Below, one piece after another: positions 32,930 through 41,408 of a DNA stretch of 64,000 bases. Position 1 is the first letter of the stretch, and each line of letters opens with the position of its first letter. The position numbers and the translations under genes are program-made. The stretch lies in contig NZ_MWQN01000002.1 in the NCBI RefSeq assembly GCF_002024165.1, positions 1,054,001 to 1,118,000 on the forward strand, given 5' to 3'. This DNA is from Embleya scabrispora. GTDB taxonomy: Bacteria > Actinomycetota > Actinomycetes > Streptomycetales > Streptomycetaceae. The notes below the pieces were generated by a model. The model was not told where the DNA came from, made no database searches, and worked only from the letters and a program-made list of their open reading frames with translations.

Positions 32930-35229
32930 GCCGGCACCCCCGCGCGTGCGGCGACCTCGTCCGGGTCCAGGCCCTCGGCGATCAGCGCGCTCAGTTCGGT
33001 GACCGTGCGGGCGCCGAGCAGTTCCTCGATCGGGACGTCGGCGTCGACCTGCTCGGTGAGTCGGTACTGCAGGGCGATCGCCTGGAGCGACGCCATGCCC
33101 AGCTGGATCAGCGAGCGGTCGTGCACGGGCTCGTCGGCGGGCAGTCGCAGGAGATCGCGCACCAGCGCGCTGAACCACGGGAGCAGCGGCGGTTCCGGTC
33201 GGTCGGCGGCCGGGGCCGAGGGTCGCGCGTCGGCCGTTCCGGGGACGGCGAAGAACTCCCGGCCGGCCAGGTCGACGACGGTCCCGGCGGGCACCAGGTC
33301 GATCCGGGCGGGCCAGCGGGTGGGCGCGGGGATGCCGAGCGCGGCCGAGAGGCGGTCCGCGAACCGGGGCATCACCGGGGCGCCGCACGTGGCGAGCAGC
33401 CGGGCGGCGGCCAGTTCGAGGGCGATCGCCGTGCGCGCCTCGTCCTTGAAGTCCGCCACGTCGGCGGCGGGAGCCTGGAGACGGACGAAGGCGGTGACGT
33501 CCGTGACGATGCCGTCGAGCAGTTCGGCCGCGCGGTTGAGCGAGAAGCCGTCCTGCCCCAGGGCCCCGGTCAGCGCCGAGCGGCGCGCCTCCAGGCGGGC
33601 CAGGAAGGCCGCGTGTTCGGGCCGCCACACACCGGCGTCGGGCGCCACGCCCGCATACCGTTCGGCGACGCGCTCGCCCAGGTCGTTCAGCCACGTCTGC
33701 CAGGTGCCGACCAGGGTGTCGCGGACGAAGCTCTCGTACGCGTCGGGGGAGAAGCTGGTGCGCCGGCCCTCGGGGCGGGTCAGCGCGAGGTAGAAGCGGA
33801 TCGAGTCGACCGTGCGCGGGTTCAGCACGTCCTTGCCCCAGATCGCGTGGCCGCGGCTGGTGGAGAACTTGCTGTCCTCCAGCAGGTAGAACTCGTTGAT
33901 GTTGTAGTCGATGTCCGGCTGCCAGCGCGGATGCGCGACCCGGTACAGCGCCGGGATGAACATGGGGTGGAAGAAGCTGCCGTCCGAGCCCAGGAAGTGC
34001 ACGATCTTCCAGTCGGGCGAGGGGGCGTCCGCGTCCCAGTCGCGGCCCAGGCCGCGCCCGAGTTCCCCGATGCCGTAGAGGATGCTGAAGGCGTAGTCCA
34101 GCCAGGACCAGATCACCTGGCCCGGCACATCGGTCTCGGCGGGGGTGATGCCCCACTCGGCCACGTGCGTGACCGGGATGTGCAACTGCTCGCGGCGCGA
34201 GAGGCGTTCGGCCAGTTCCTTGACCGCCGCCGGAACCCGGCCGAGCCGGTGGTGGTCGGTGACGACCTTCCCGAACTCGTGCAGCGGGAAGGTGTAGCGC
34301 ACCAGCGCCCGCTCGTGCGGAGGCGCGTCGCACGCCGCCGAGCGCGGCTCGATCAGGTCGGTGCACACGTTGGGTTCCAGGCACGTCTCGCAGATGTTGC
34401 CACCGCTGTCGCCGTCGCACGTGGGGCAGCGGCCGGAGACTCCCGACTCGTACAGGTATTCGCCGGTGTCGGCGGCGAACAGCGCGGCACTCTCGCGCGG
34501 CGCCACGGTTCCCGACGCGGTCAGCCGGGAGAAGAACGCCCGCAGCGCGGCCGGATAGGCGTCGTCGCGGCTGGTCGCGGTGTACTGGTGGACGTCGATG
34601 TCCATCAGCTTCAGCGTGGCGAGGATCTCGGCGCTGTAGTGCGCGGCCGTCTGAGCCGGGGTGCGACCCTCCCGACGGGCGGCGGCCACCACGTAGTTCT
34701 GGTAGTCGTCGCTGCCGGTGATGTGCCAGGCGTCGGCGCCGAGCATGCGCTGATGGCGGACGAACACGTCGGCGCCGAAGAACGGCCCCGACAGGTGCCC
34801 CAGATGCAGGTCCCCGTTGGGCGTGGGCGCGGAGGAGAAGACGAACACGGGACGCGTGCCGAACCCGCGGTGCCCGGTGTCGTGGGCGGCGTTCATCGCC
34901 CGGTCGCCGTCGCGCCAGTACAGGCTGACGAACAGCAGGTCGGTGTCCCCCGTGTTCTCCACGGAGTGGGTCTCGAACGGTTCGAACTGCACCACGGTGG
35001 ACGCGGACACCGGATGGCGTTCGGCGTCCACGGTCAACTCCCCGGTGCCGGAGACGAACACCCATGTCTCCGTCTCGTCGTGCTGGTGCGCCTCCGAGCG
35101 CGCGCCGGGGGCGACACCGACCCAGGTCGCGCCGACACCCAGCCGCGTCGCGGAACCCGCCTCCACGGCGGCCACGGCGACGCCGTCGGCGGCGTGGGGG
35201 GCGTCGGGGCGGTAGGTGCTGATCTTCAC
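32926..35229 (-). CDS. Hydrazine synthetase: cupin - MetRS-like - carrier domain fusion
   Basis: A 767-residue fusion. Residues 1-95 are a cupin (HQHDETETWVF, the metal-binding His/Glu set). Residues about 115-640 are a methionyl-tRNA-synthetase-like catalytic core with HLGH (near 141), Cys-rich zinc knuckle CPTCDGDSGG..CETC, and KFSTSRG (near 451). The first two parts are those of Spb40-type enzymes, which couple N6-hydroxylysine with glycine through an N-N bond. The C-terminal 85 residues add a carrier domain with LGMASLQAI (Ser near 711). That extra domain would let the glycine-derived unit be held or handed to the NRPS encoded next. GTG 35229 follows AAGGAG. Confidence 0.93.
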   Translation of the reverse strand: MKISTYRPDAPHAADGVAVAAVEAGSATRLGVGATWVGVAPGARSEAHQHDETETWVFVSGTGELTVDAERHPVSASTVVQFEPFETHSVENTGDTDLLFVSLYWRDGDRAMNAAHDTGHRGFGTRPVFVFSSAPTPNGDLHLGHLSGPFFGADVFVRHQRMLGADAWHITGSDDYQNYVVAAARREGRTPAQTAAHYSAEILATLKLMDIDVHQYTATSRDDAYPAALRAFFSRLTASGTVAPRESAALFAADTGEYLYESGVSGRCPTCDGDSGGNICETCLEPNVCTDLIEPRSAACDAPPHERALVRYTFPLHEFGKVVTDHHRLGRVPAAVKELAERLSRREQLHIPVTHVAEWGITPAETDVPGQVIWSWLDYAFSILYGIGELGRGLGRDWDADAPSPDWKIVHFLGSDGSFFHPMFIPALYRVAHPRWQPDIDYNINEFYLLEDSKFSTSRGHAIWGKDVLNPRTVDSIRFYLALTRPEGRRTSFSPDAYESFVRDTLVGTWQTWLNDLGERVAERYAGVAPDAGVWRPEHAAFLARLEARRSALTGALGQDGFSLNRAAELLDGIVTDVTAFVRLQAPAADVADFKDEARTAIALELAAARLLATCGAPVMPRFADRLSAALGIPAPTRWPARIDLVPAGTVVDLAGREFFAVPGTADARPSAPAADRPEPPLLPWFSALVRDLLRLPADEPVHDRSLIQLGMASLQAIALQYRLTEQVDADVPIEELLGARTVTELSALIAEGLDPDEVAARAGVPA

Positions 35230-35248
35230 GACGGCTCCTTCACTTCGG

Positions 35249-36343
35249 TCACGCGTGCGGAGGAATCGAGGACAGGTCCAGCAGATCCGCGGCCTCCGCC
35301 GCGATCGCCGGGGCGAGCCGATATCCGGACCCGTTGGCGGCGCCCGCGAAGACGACGCGTCCGTCGCCCAACGCCCGCACCTGCGGTTCGCCGGTGGGGC
35401 TGTACGCGTCGCAGAACACCCGTCCCGAGACGCGGTGTTCGGCCAGCGCGGGGGCGTGCCGGCGCAGACTCGCGCGCGCCTGGTCGACGTCGTCGGCGGA
35501 CAGGCCGCCGGCCAGGTCGTCGGGATCGACGTCCCAGGTCGTACAGGTGTAGCTGAACAGCCAATGTCCCGAGGCGTGCAGCGGCAGCAGGAACGCGTCC
35601 TCGTCGTGGAAGACGACGGCCCGGTCGGTGCGGGCCGGGACCCGCTCGACATGCAGGGCGACGATCTTCTTGACGCGGGCGCCCAACGGGGCCAGCAGCG
35701 CGCGCCAGGCGGGTTCGGCGAGCCAGGGTCCCGGGGCCAGTACGACCCGATCCGCGGTCACCGTCTCGCCGGTGCCGAGGGTGAGTTCGACCCCGTCCGG
35801 GCCCGGGTCCGCGGAGCCGACGGCGCGCATCGTGTCCACGTGCACACCCTCGCGCAGGGTCACCCGGGGCCGTAGTTCCCGGGCGAGGCCGTGGACCAGC
35901 GCGTAGACGTCGGCGTACTGGGCGCCGCGACAGTCCCAGACCCGCGCGGAATCGGGAAGTCGCAGATCGGTAGGGCCGGTTCGACCATCGGGAGAGTCGA
36001 CGGGGGTCAACTCGGCGCTGTCGAGGTAGATCTCGCGCACGCGCGCGGCGTTCGCGGGGGAGGCGACCACCGACATCGGAACCGCGTGAATCGGCAGCCT
36101 GGGCGCGGAGTCCTTGAGTTCGGCGTAGTACCGCTGGCTGTACGCCGTCATGCGCCGAACCCGCTCCGTCGCGCCGCGCGGACAGTGCAACCCGGCCGAC
36201 CGGCGGCTCGCTCCGGTACCGACGGTGTCCCGGTCCAGCAGCAGGACGGACGCCTGCGGCGCGCGGGCGACGATCTCCCGGGCGACCAGGCAGCCGACGA
36301 TTCCGGCGCCGACGACCGCCACATCGGTGTGTTCCCGGCTCAC
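35249..36343 (-). CDS. FAD-dependent amine oxidase (DAO family) of the hydrazine set
   Basis: A 364-residue flavoenzyme of the DAO/glycine-oxidase family. The FAD-binding VVGAGIVG is at residues 9-16 and the C-terminal FAD/active-site region is DGRVVFAGAANGSGYRLAP. In s56-p1 biosynthesis the equivalent enzyme (Spb39) oxidises N6-(carboxymethylamino)lysine, freeing hydrazinoacetate and 2-aminoadipate 6-semialdehyde. The same step is inferred here from gene context. GTG 36343 overlaps the lysine hydroxylase stop (GTGA). Confidence 0.88.
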   Translation of the reverse strand: MSREHTDVAVVGAGIVGCLVAREIVARAPQASVLLLDRDTVGTGASRRSAGLHCPRGATERVRRMTAYSQRYYAELKDSAPRLPIHAVPMSVVASPANAARVREIYLDSAELTPVDSPDGRTGPTDLRLPDSARVWDCRGAQYADVYALVHGLARELRPRVTLREGVHVDTMRAVGSADPGPDGVELTLGTGETVTADRVVLAPGPWLAEPAWRALLAPLGARVKKIVALHVERVPARTDRAVVFHDEDAFLLPLHASGHWLFSYTCTTWDVDPDDLAGGLSADDVDQARASLRRHAPALAEHRVSGRVFCDAYSPTGEPQVRALGDGRVVFAGAANGSGYRLAPAIAAEAADLLDLSSIPPHA

Positions 36344-37692
36344 AGAGCGTCCAGATCGTCGACGGGCGGTTTGGCGGACCACTCCACGAACGACGGCAAT
36401 TGTTCGTCGGAGCCCACCCCGAGAAGCCGGTCGAGGATGCGCCGGCTGCGCCAGGCGGTCAGGCTCAGATTGGGATCCGCCAGTCCGCGCTGACCGCGTG
36501 CCGCGTTCTGCATGAAAATGAGGCGGTCGCGGGGGCCGTCCCATTGCACGGCGAAATCCCGGTCGATGCGATACTCGTCGCCCTCGCGCTCCAGGCGGCT
36601 TTCGATCGGCGCGAGGAATTCGGTCGACGCCGGACGAAAACCGGTGGCCCACACGATGGTGTCCACATCCACGTACTCGACCACACCCGGCCGGTCGTTG
36701 TGGCCCATCTCGATGGTCCACCCGCCGGACTCGTTCCCGCTCACCTCGGTGACCGCACGATTGGGCAGCAGCGCCAGCAGATCCTGCGTGCCCTCGATGA
36801 AGCGGTGCTCGTAGCAGCGCTGGTAGATCTCCCGCAACGTCGACTCGGAGATGCCGTCGCTGCTCAGCACATGACGCCTGTTGAGCGACTCGCGAACCGC
36901 CCGGTCCACCCCGGCGAAATACTCCGAATAGCTCGGCGTGTAGTACTCGTTGGTGAAGGGCGAGTCGTCGATGGGGAAGTAGTTCCCGCGCCGCGAGATC
37001 CAGGTCACGCGCCGGGGTAATTTCCTCGGCGCCCGTGATATCAGATCCAGAAACGCCTCGGCTCCGGACTGGCCGCCCCCGACCACGGCGACCCGCTTGC
37101 CGGCGAGTCCGGGGCGTGTTCCGTCGATGAAGTCGCTGACGTGGAACTGGGTGTCGCCGAGTTTGTCCCGGGCATGCTCGGGAACCCATGACGTGGTACC
37201 GACACCGACGCAGATGTTCTCCGCCGTCACGGTGCGCCGGCCGGTGTGCACGACGAACGCGGCACGCGCGTCGTCGAACTCCACGGCATCCACTTTCTCG
37301 CCGAAGACGATGTTCTCGTTGCGTCGGCTCGCCCACTCCAGATAGTTCCGGAATTCCCGGCGGGGAACCGCGTCGTATTGGGCGTTGATGAAGTGGTAGA
37401 TCTTGCCCTGCTCGTGCAGATACGAGAGGAAGGAGAACCCGTTGGTCGGGTCGGAGAGGATGACGAGATCCTTGAGCAGCGACACCTGTAAGGACGCGCC
37501 GGGTATCTGCTGATTGTCGTGCCAGCCGAACCGCTCCTTCTGGTCGAGAAAGAGGTTCGGCGTCTCCGCGCGCCCGTGCAGCAGTGACGCCAGGCTCAGG
37601 TTGGCAGGACCGACCCCGATGCCGACACAGCGGTACTGCGCCGACTGGGGTTCGATGTTTCCCGAAACACGGTTTTCGACTGGTTTCCGCAC
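36340..37692 (-). CDS. L-lysine N6-monooxygenase (IucD/SidA family)
   Basis: A 450-residue flavin N-hydroxylase. FAD motif GIGVGPANLS is at about residues 24-33, the substrate region LLKDLVILSDPTNGFSFLSYL at about 75-95, the NADPH motif VVGGGQSGAEAF near 203 and ATGFRP near the C-terminus. It converts lysine to N6-hydroxylysine with NADPH and O2. Siderophore enzymes share this family, but no siderophore synthetase is present; the adjacent cupin-MetRS and DAO genes point to hydrazine formation. It is the first gene of the operon. The start is GTG 37692; the ribosome site is poor. Confidence 0.92.
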   Translation of the reverse strand: MRKPVENRVSGNIEPQSAQYRCVGIGVGPANLSLASLLHGRAETPNLFLDQKERFGWHDNQQIPGASLQVSLLKDLVILSDPTNGFSFLSYLHEQGKIYHFINAQYDAVPRREFRNYLEWASRRNENIVFGEKVDAVEFDDARAAFVVHTGRRTVTAENICVGVGTTSWVPEHARDKLGDTQFHVSDFIDGTRPGLAGKRVAVVGGGQSGAEAFLDLISRAPRKLPRRVTWISRRGNYFPIDDSPFTNEYYTPSYSEYFAGVDRAVRESLNRRHVLSSDGISESTLREIYQRCYEHRFIEGTQDLLALLPNRAVTEVSGNESGGWTIEMGHNDRPGVVEYVDVDTIVWATGFRPASTEFLAPIESRLEREGDEYRIDRDFAVQWDGPRDRLIFMQNAARGQRGLADPNLSLTAWRSRRILDRLLGVGSDEQLPSFVEWSAKPPVDDLDAL

Positions 37693-39026
37693 GGCTCGAC
37701 GACACTCCCAGCACTCGCGCAGGACTGGTCATCCGGCGAAATCCCCGTTGGACGCGCGTAACACGCGTGGCGACCGGGGGACAGCACCGGGCGTCGGGAA
37801 CGGCACGCACGGAGCTTCACGACGGATGCTTCTCGGAGGGTGGACGCCGGACACCGCGGTGGTCGAACGATGGTCCGCGGCGCGCGTCGGGCGGGAACAA
37901 GTGGTCGGGTGGTGCGCGCACGAGATTCCCTGCCCGCCTGTTCTCGAATTTCGAGAATCGGCGGTCGGGACGCGGAGACCGGGCCCCGGCCCGTCCGGTC
38001 GAGTCGATGCCGATGTCGACCGGTGGAGGGGGCGTCGGCTTCGCGGGGAAGCTTCGGAATGGCTAGGACTCAGCTATTCATTTCTATTCAACCGAAGGTT
38101 CGGGTCAGCAAATTTTCCCGTGCGACTTCGCGCGGACTGATGACCGGGATTGACTGTATAGCAGGCCGGTCGGATTGGCTAGTGTGCCGCGGTGGGCCCG
38201 ACGGAAGATCCATTGCCTGTCGATCAAGGAAAACGCGAAGATCGTATTCCGTTTCCCCAATCTGTGACAACTGCCGAGATGGCATTGATCGGGTCGTCTG
38301 CCCTGGATATCGGCAGGCGCATGTGCAGGTCGGGTCATGGGCGGGCGAATGTGATCATCGCCGCCCGACAAGATCGATGCGCGCATTTCGGCGACGGCAT
38401 ATCGTCGCGGTTCCCGAGGAAGAGGAACCTCCGATTTCCGGATCGTCCGGATGCCGGCACGGCCGGGGCGGACCTCGAAGTGCGGTCCGGGCACTCGTCG
38501 AGCCGGCGCTGCCGCCGTCGCGCTCGGTGTGCGTGGATCAGGTGCGTGCGACCGCCGTGGCGGTGTGCCGCGCGGCGTGCTCCGGGCGTGGCCTGCTCAT
38601 CACGCGGGCGAGGTATCGGCCCAGGGACAACAGCGCCCAGAGCGGTATCCCGAGGAGCGTGAGGGCGAGGAACAGGCCGCCGATGAGGAACATGAATCGG
38701 AAGTATGCCGGACGAGATGGGGCACGTCACCCTCTTCGGGCCGACCAGCCGGGTTCCGCCCGGGGCCGAGGCCGTCCCGGGCCCCGACGGATCGTCCGGA
38801 GGAGCGATTTCCGGCCTGCCGGCAGGTCCCGCCCGCCGGCCGCCGGGCCCGTCGCCGCCGACCGGGAACCGGGTCCGGGCGCACTCGGACAAGTGTCCGG
38901 AATTCGGCTGCCGTCCCCAGGAATTCCCGCCAATGATGAGATCTGTCGGCGGGTATCCGGGCCTTCCCGCCCGTGATCGACACGCCGACCCACCCCTCAC
39001 CGAAAGCACACGGAAGGGAGATTGCG
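37693..39026. other. 1.3 kb spacer between two biosynthetic loci
   Basis: No convincing large gene. The part at about 38060-38290 is markedly AT-richer than its surroundings and probably holds promoters for the leftward hydrazine operon and perhaps for rightward transcripts, but no clean -35/-10 pair was identified. Six-frame ORFs here have atypical composition and no starts with ribosome sites. One short membrane-protein candidate (38538-38693, minus) is listed separately. The last 30 bases carry the GGAAGGGAG site of the 39027 precursor. Confidence 0.6.
38538..38693 (-). CDS. Possible 51-residue single-pass membrane protein
   Basis: A short ORF, ATG 38693 to TGA at 38538, encodes 51 residues starting with a clean hydrophobic helix (MFLIGGLFLALTLLGIPLWA) followed by a basic tail (GRYLARVMSRPRPEH). 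Third-position GC is high, as in neighbouring genes. There is no ribosome site and no homolog that I recognise. It could be a real small membrane protein or chance. Confidence 0.4.
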   Translation of the reverse strand: MFLIGGLFLALTLLGIPLWALLSLGRYLARVMSRPRPEHAARHTATAVART

Positions 39027-39179
39027 ATGGAATTGCGCGGCGGTACGGAACTCCGCATCGAATCGGCCGACGAGGACGAATCGTTCGACATTCTCGTGGG
39101 TGACCTGGAGTTCGAACTCGTGGACGACCGGCTCCGTCCTCCGACGAGCTGTACCCACTACGGGTACTGCCCGGCCTGA
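39027..39179 (+). CDS. RiPP precursor peptide, 50 residues
   Basis: A 50-residue ORF with a GGAAGGGAG site just upstream of ATG 39027. Residues 1-35 form an acidic leader (ESADEDESFDILVGDLEFELVDDRL), rich in alternating hydrophobic residues. The last 14 residues, RPPTSCTHYGYCPA, look like a core: two Thr, one Ser, two Cys, His and two Tyr. The next genes encode a LanM-like dehydratase homolog and two JmjC/cupin-like proteins, which supports a modified peptide. No double-Gly or other standard cleavage site is obvious; processing may occur near DRL-RPP. Confidence 0.78.
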   Translation: MELRGGTELRIESADEDESFDILVGDLEFELVDDRLRPPTSCTHYGYCPA

Positions 39180-39330
39180 GAGGCTGAGCCCGCACGTCGG
39201 ATGCCGTGCCCGAGGGTGCGGCATCCGGCGTGTTCCGGCGCATCGGACGCCCGGGTTCCTACCGGCCGGCGGGAGCCCAGCCGGAGTCCGGCCCGAGCCC
39301 AGCCAGCCGGACCCCAGCCCAGCCCAGCCC

Positions 39331-39449
39331 GAGTCCCGCCCGGGCCCGAGTCCCGCCCGGGCCCGAGTCCCGCCCGGGCCCGAGTCCCGCCCGGGCCCGA
39401 GTCCCGCCCGGGCCCGAGTCCCGCCCGGGCCCGAGTCCCGCCCGGGCCC
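39331..39449. repeat. 17-bp tandem repeat x 7 between precursor and enzymes
   Basis: GAGTCCCGCCCGGGCCC is repeated seven times without a change, preceded by an imperfect AGCCCAGCC stretch from about 39288. Each unit holds the palindrome GGGCCC and CCCGGG, so the RNA can fold into many alternative GC-rich hairpins. It lies in the 0.3 kb gap between the precursor stop and the ribosome site of the DUF4135 gene. Confidence 0.9.
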
Positions 39450-39476
39450 CGCCCCGTCACGGAAGGACGATTCGTC

Positions 39477-41408
39477 TTGGCCACCACGATGCCGGTTCCC
39501 GTGCTCGACCGGCTGATCCGGCAGGTACGGGAGGGCGGCGCCCAGGAGGTGTTCCCGCCCGTCGTCACCGACGGACCGGCCGAAACCCTGGCGCCCGACG
39601 GCGCGTTGGGCGGTGTGCGGGACGCCGAACAGGTGGCCGCGCTGCTCGCCGAGGACCGGTTCGCCCCGTTCCGGCGCGCGATGGAGCGACTCGACGCCTG
39701 GAGCGTCCGCGCCGCCGCCGGCATCGACGCCGACCTCCTGGCACCCGGCGTGCTCGACCCGGTCGCCTCCGCACTGTTCGCCCCCACACTGGGCGCGATC
39801 TTCACCGCGTGCCACCACTCCCCGGCGCGGGTGGCCGAGCGCCTGGCGGATCTGCGCGTCACCCAACTCCTCGGCGCACTCGACCTGTTCCTCGTTCGCA
39901 TGGCCACCGACCTGGACGCGGCGCACCGACCCCGGGACCCGCGCCTCGCCGGCCCCGTCGTCGAACTGCGCGCACACGGCGCGGAAACCCACAACGGCGG
40001 ACTGCGGGTGCTACGACTGGCGTTCGCGGGCGGCGGCGCGCTCGCGTACAAACCGCGCCCGGCGAACGGGGAAGCCCTGTTCCTGGCCGACGGCACGACC
40101 GGAGACGACCGGCAACCCGCACAATCGGGCGGCCTGTTCGAGCGGATCAACGCACTGCCGGAAGCCGCCGGACCGGTACGACTGCCGACACTGGCCACCT
40201 GGACCGGCAGCGGTCCCGGCGCGCGCGGCTACAGCTGGCACGAGTGGATCGAACCACCGGCCGAACGGGGCCCCGTCCGTGTCGACGGCTCGACCACGAT
40301 GACCGGCACGGTCCTCACCCCCGAACAGGCGCGCCGCTTCTGGCATCGGGTCGGCAACCTCGCGGCGACCTGTACCGCGTTCGGCGTCTCCGACCTGATC
40401 GGCGGCAACGTCCTGGCCGGGGCGCGCCCGCATCGGGCGCACGACGAGCCCATGCTGTACCCGGTGGACCTGGAGTGCTACTTCACCGGATCGACCGGAC
40501 TGCGCGCCACCGGCCTCCTGGGTCCGGCCCCGTCCCCCACCGAGGAGGCCGCCGACGACGACTTCGAATACCCGCCCGGCCTGGAGGACACCGCCGACTG
40601 GCGGGCCCTCGAGGGCGGCGCGCTGGTCTGGCGACGCGCGGCCGACGGGACGCTCCGACTGCTGCCCATGGACCGCCCGCCGACCCGCACGGTGGTTCCC
40701 TCCGCCGTCGCGGACACCGAGGGCGGATTCGGCCGCGCACCCCACCTCCTGTCGATGCTGCGCGGCATGTTCGACGCCTGGACGCTGCTGTGCCGGCACC
40801 GCGAGGCGGTGCGGCGCGAAGTGGAACCGCGAGCGCGCGAGGCGTACATCCGCATCGTGCCGCGCCCGACCGCCGACTACGCGCGGGCCATCGACGCCCG
40901 ACTGCGCGGCACCACCGCGGAACGCCATCCGGACGGCGAACCCTTCAGCGTCGACGAGAAGGCGCAGCTGAGCCGCTGGGACGTGCCCTACTACTTCTGC
41001 GCGGCGGTCCCGCCCGAGGGCGACCCGGCCGGCCCCGGCGCACCGCTCCTCGCCCTGGCCCCGGCGCCGGAACCCTTCCTGGCCAAGCCCGTTCCGTTCG
41101 CGGAGAGCCCCGAGGCGGAGGTTCCCGAATTCCCCTCGGCCGGACTGCACCGCTACGCCGACCCCACCCTGGCCGCGCTCGGCCCGGCCCTGCGCGACGC
41201 GGTGGTCGGAGTGATCGAGCAACTGCCGGACTCCCGAACCCTGGTGGACCCCGCACTGGGCGTGGCGCTGCGCTGGTCCGAGGGCGGCACCGACGGCCGG
41301 GTCGACTTCGACTGGCCGAGGGCGGGCCGGCGGATCGGCTACGAATGGGCCGGCGGCACACTGCGCATCCACCTGGCGAAGCTCGACACCCCGGGGGAGG
41401 CGTCGTGA
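39477..41408 (+). CDS. Cyclase-less LanM-like protein (DUF4135 dehydratase homolog)
   Basis: A 643-residue protein matching the N-terminal dehydratase part of LanM (DUF4135): GGGALAYKPRP (ATP-binding Lys), GNLAATCTAFGVSDLIGGNVLA, YPVDLECYF, and IRIVPRPTADY (phosphate-elimination Arg/Thr region). The LanM motif D-x-H-x-E-N reads D-L-I-G-G-N, so Asp and Asn are kept but His and Glu are lost. The LanC cyclase domain is absent. It may phosphorylate or dehydrate the precursor without ring closure, or act differently. TTG 39477 is chosen because GGAAGGA lies nine bases upstream; ATG 39489 is an alternative. Confidence 0.85.
   Translation: MATTMPVPVLDRLIRQVREGGAQEVFPPVVTDGPAETLAPDGALGGVRDAEQVAALLAEDRFAPFRRAMERLDAWSVRAAAGIDADLLAPGVLDPVASALFAPTLGAIFTACHHSPARVAERLADLRVTQLLGALDLFLVRMATDLDAAHRPRDPRLAGPVVELRAHGAETHNGGLRVLRLAFAGGGALAYKPRPANGEALFLADGTTGDDRQPAQSGGLFERINALPEAAGPVRLPTLATWTGSGPGARGYSWHEWIEPPAERGPVRVDGSTTMTGTVLTPEQARRFWHRVGNLAATCTAFGVSDLIGGNVLAGARPHRAHDEPMLYPVDLECYFTGSTGLRATGLLGPAPSPTEEAADDDFEYPPGLEDTADWRALEGGALVWRRAADGTLRLLPMDRPPTRTVVPSAVADTEGGFGRAPHLLSMLRGMFDAWTLLCRHREAVRREVEPRAREAYIRIVPRPTADYARAIDARLRGTTAERHPDGEPFSVDEKAQLSRWDVPYYFCAAVPPEGDPAGPGAPLLALAPAPEPFLAKPVPFAESPEAEVPEFPSAGLHRYADPTLAALGPALRDAVVGVIEQLPDSRTLVDPALGVALRWSEGGTDGRVDFDWPRAGRRIGYEWAGGTLRIHLAKLDTPGEAS

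Noticed and set aside
29627-33793. 1388-residue plus-strand ORF antisense to the NRPS
   Set aside because: Composition is that of a GC-driven shadow (His/Arg/Gln-rich) and the minus strand carries full NRPS motifs.
32926-35229. A second methionyl-tRNA synthetase
   Set aside because: The HLGH and KFSTS motifs are present, but the protein has an N-terminal cupin and C-terminal carrier domain and lies between a lysine hydroxylase/DAO pair and an NRPS, so it is the hydrazine-forming paralog, not a translation enzyme.
36340-37692. Hydroxamate siderophore cluster based on the lysine N6-hydroxylase
   Set aside because: No IucA/IucC-type synthetase, N-hydroxylysine acylase set, or iron-siderophore transporter is present; the cupin-MetRS and DAO genes explain the hydroxylase better.
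37840-38976. Arg/Ser-rich ORF in the spacer as a gene
   Set aside because: No start signals, frame crosses a palindromic low-GC region, and composition is not protein-like.
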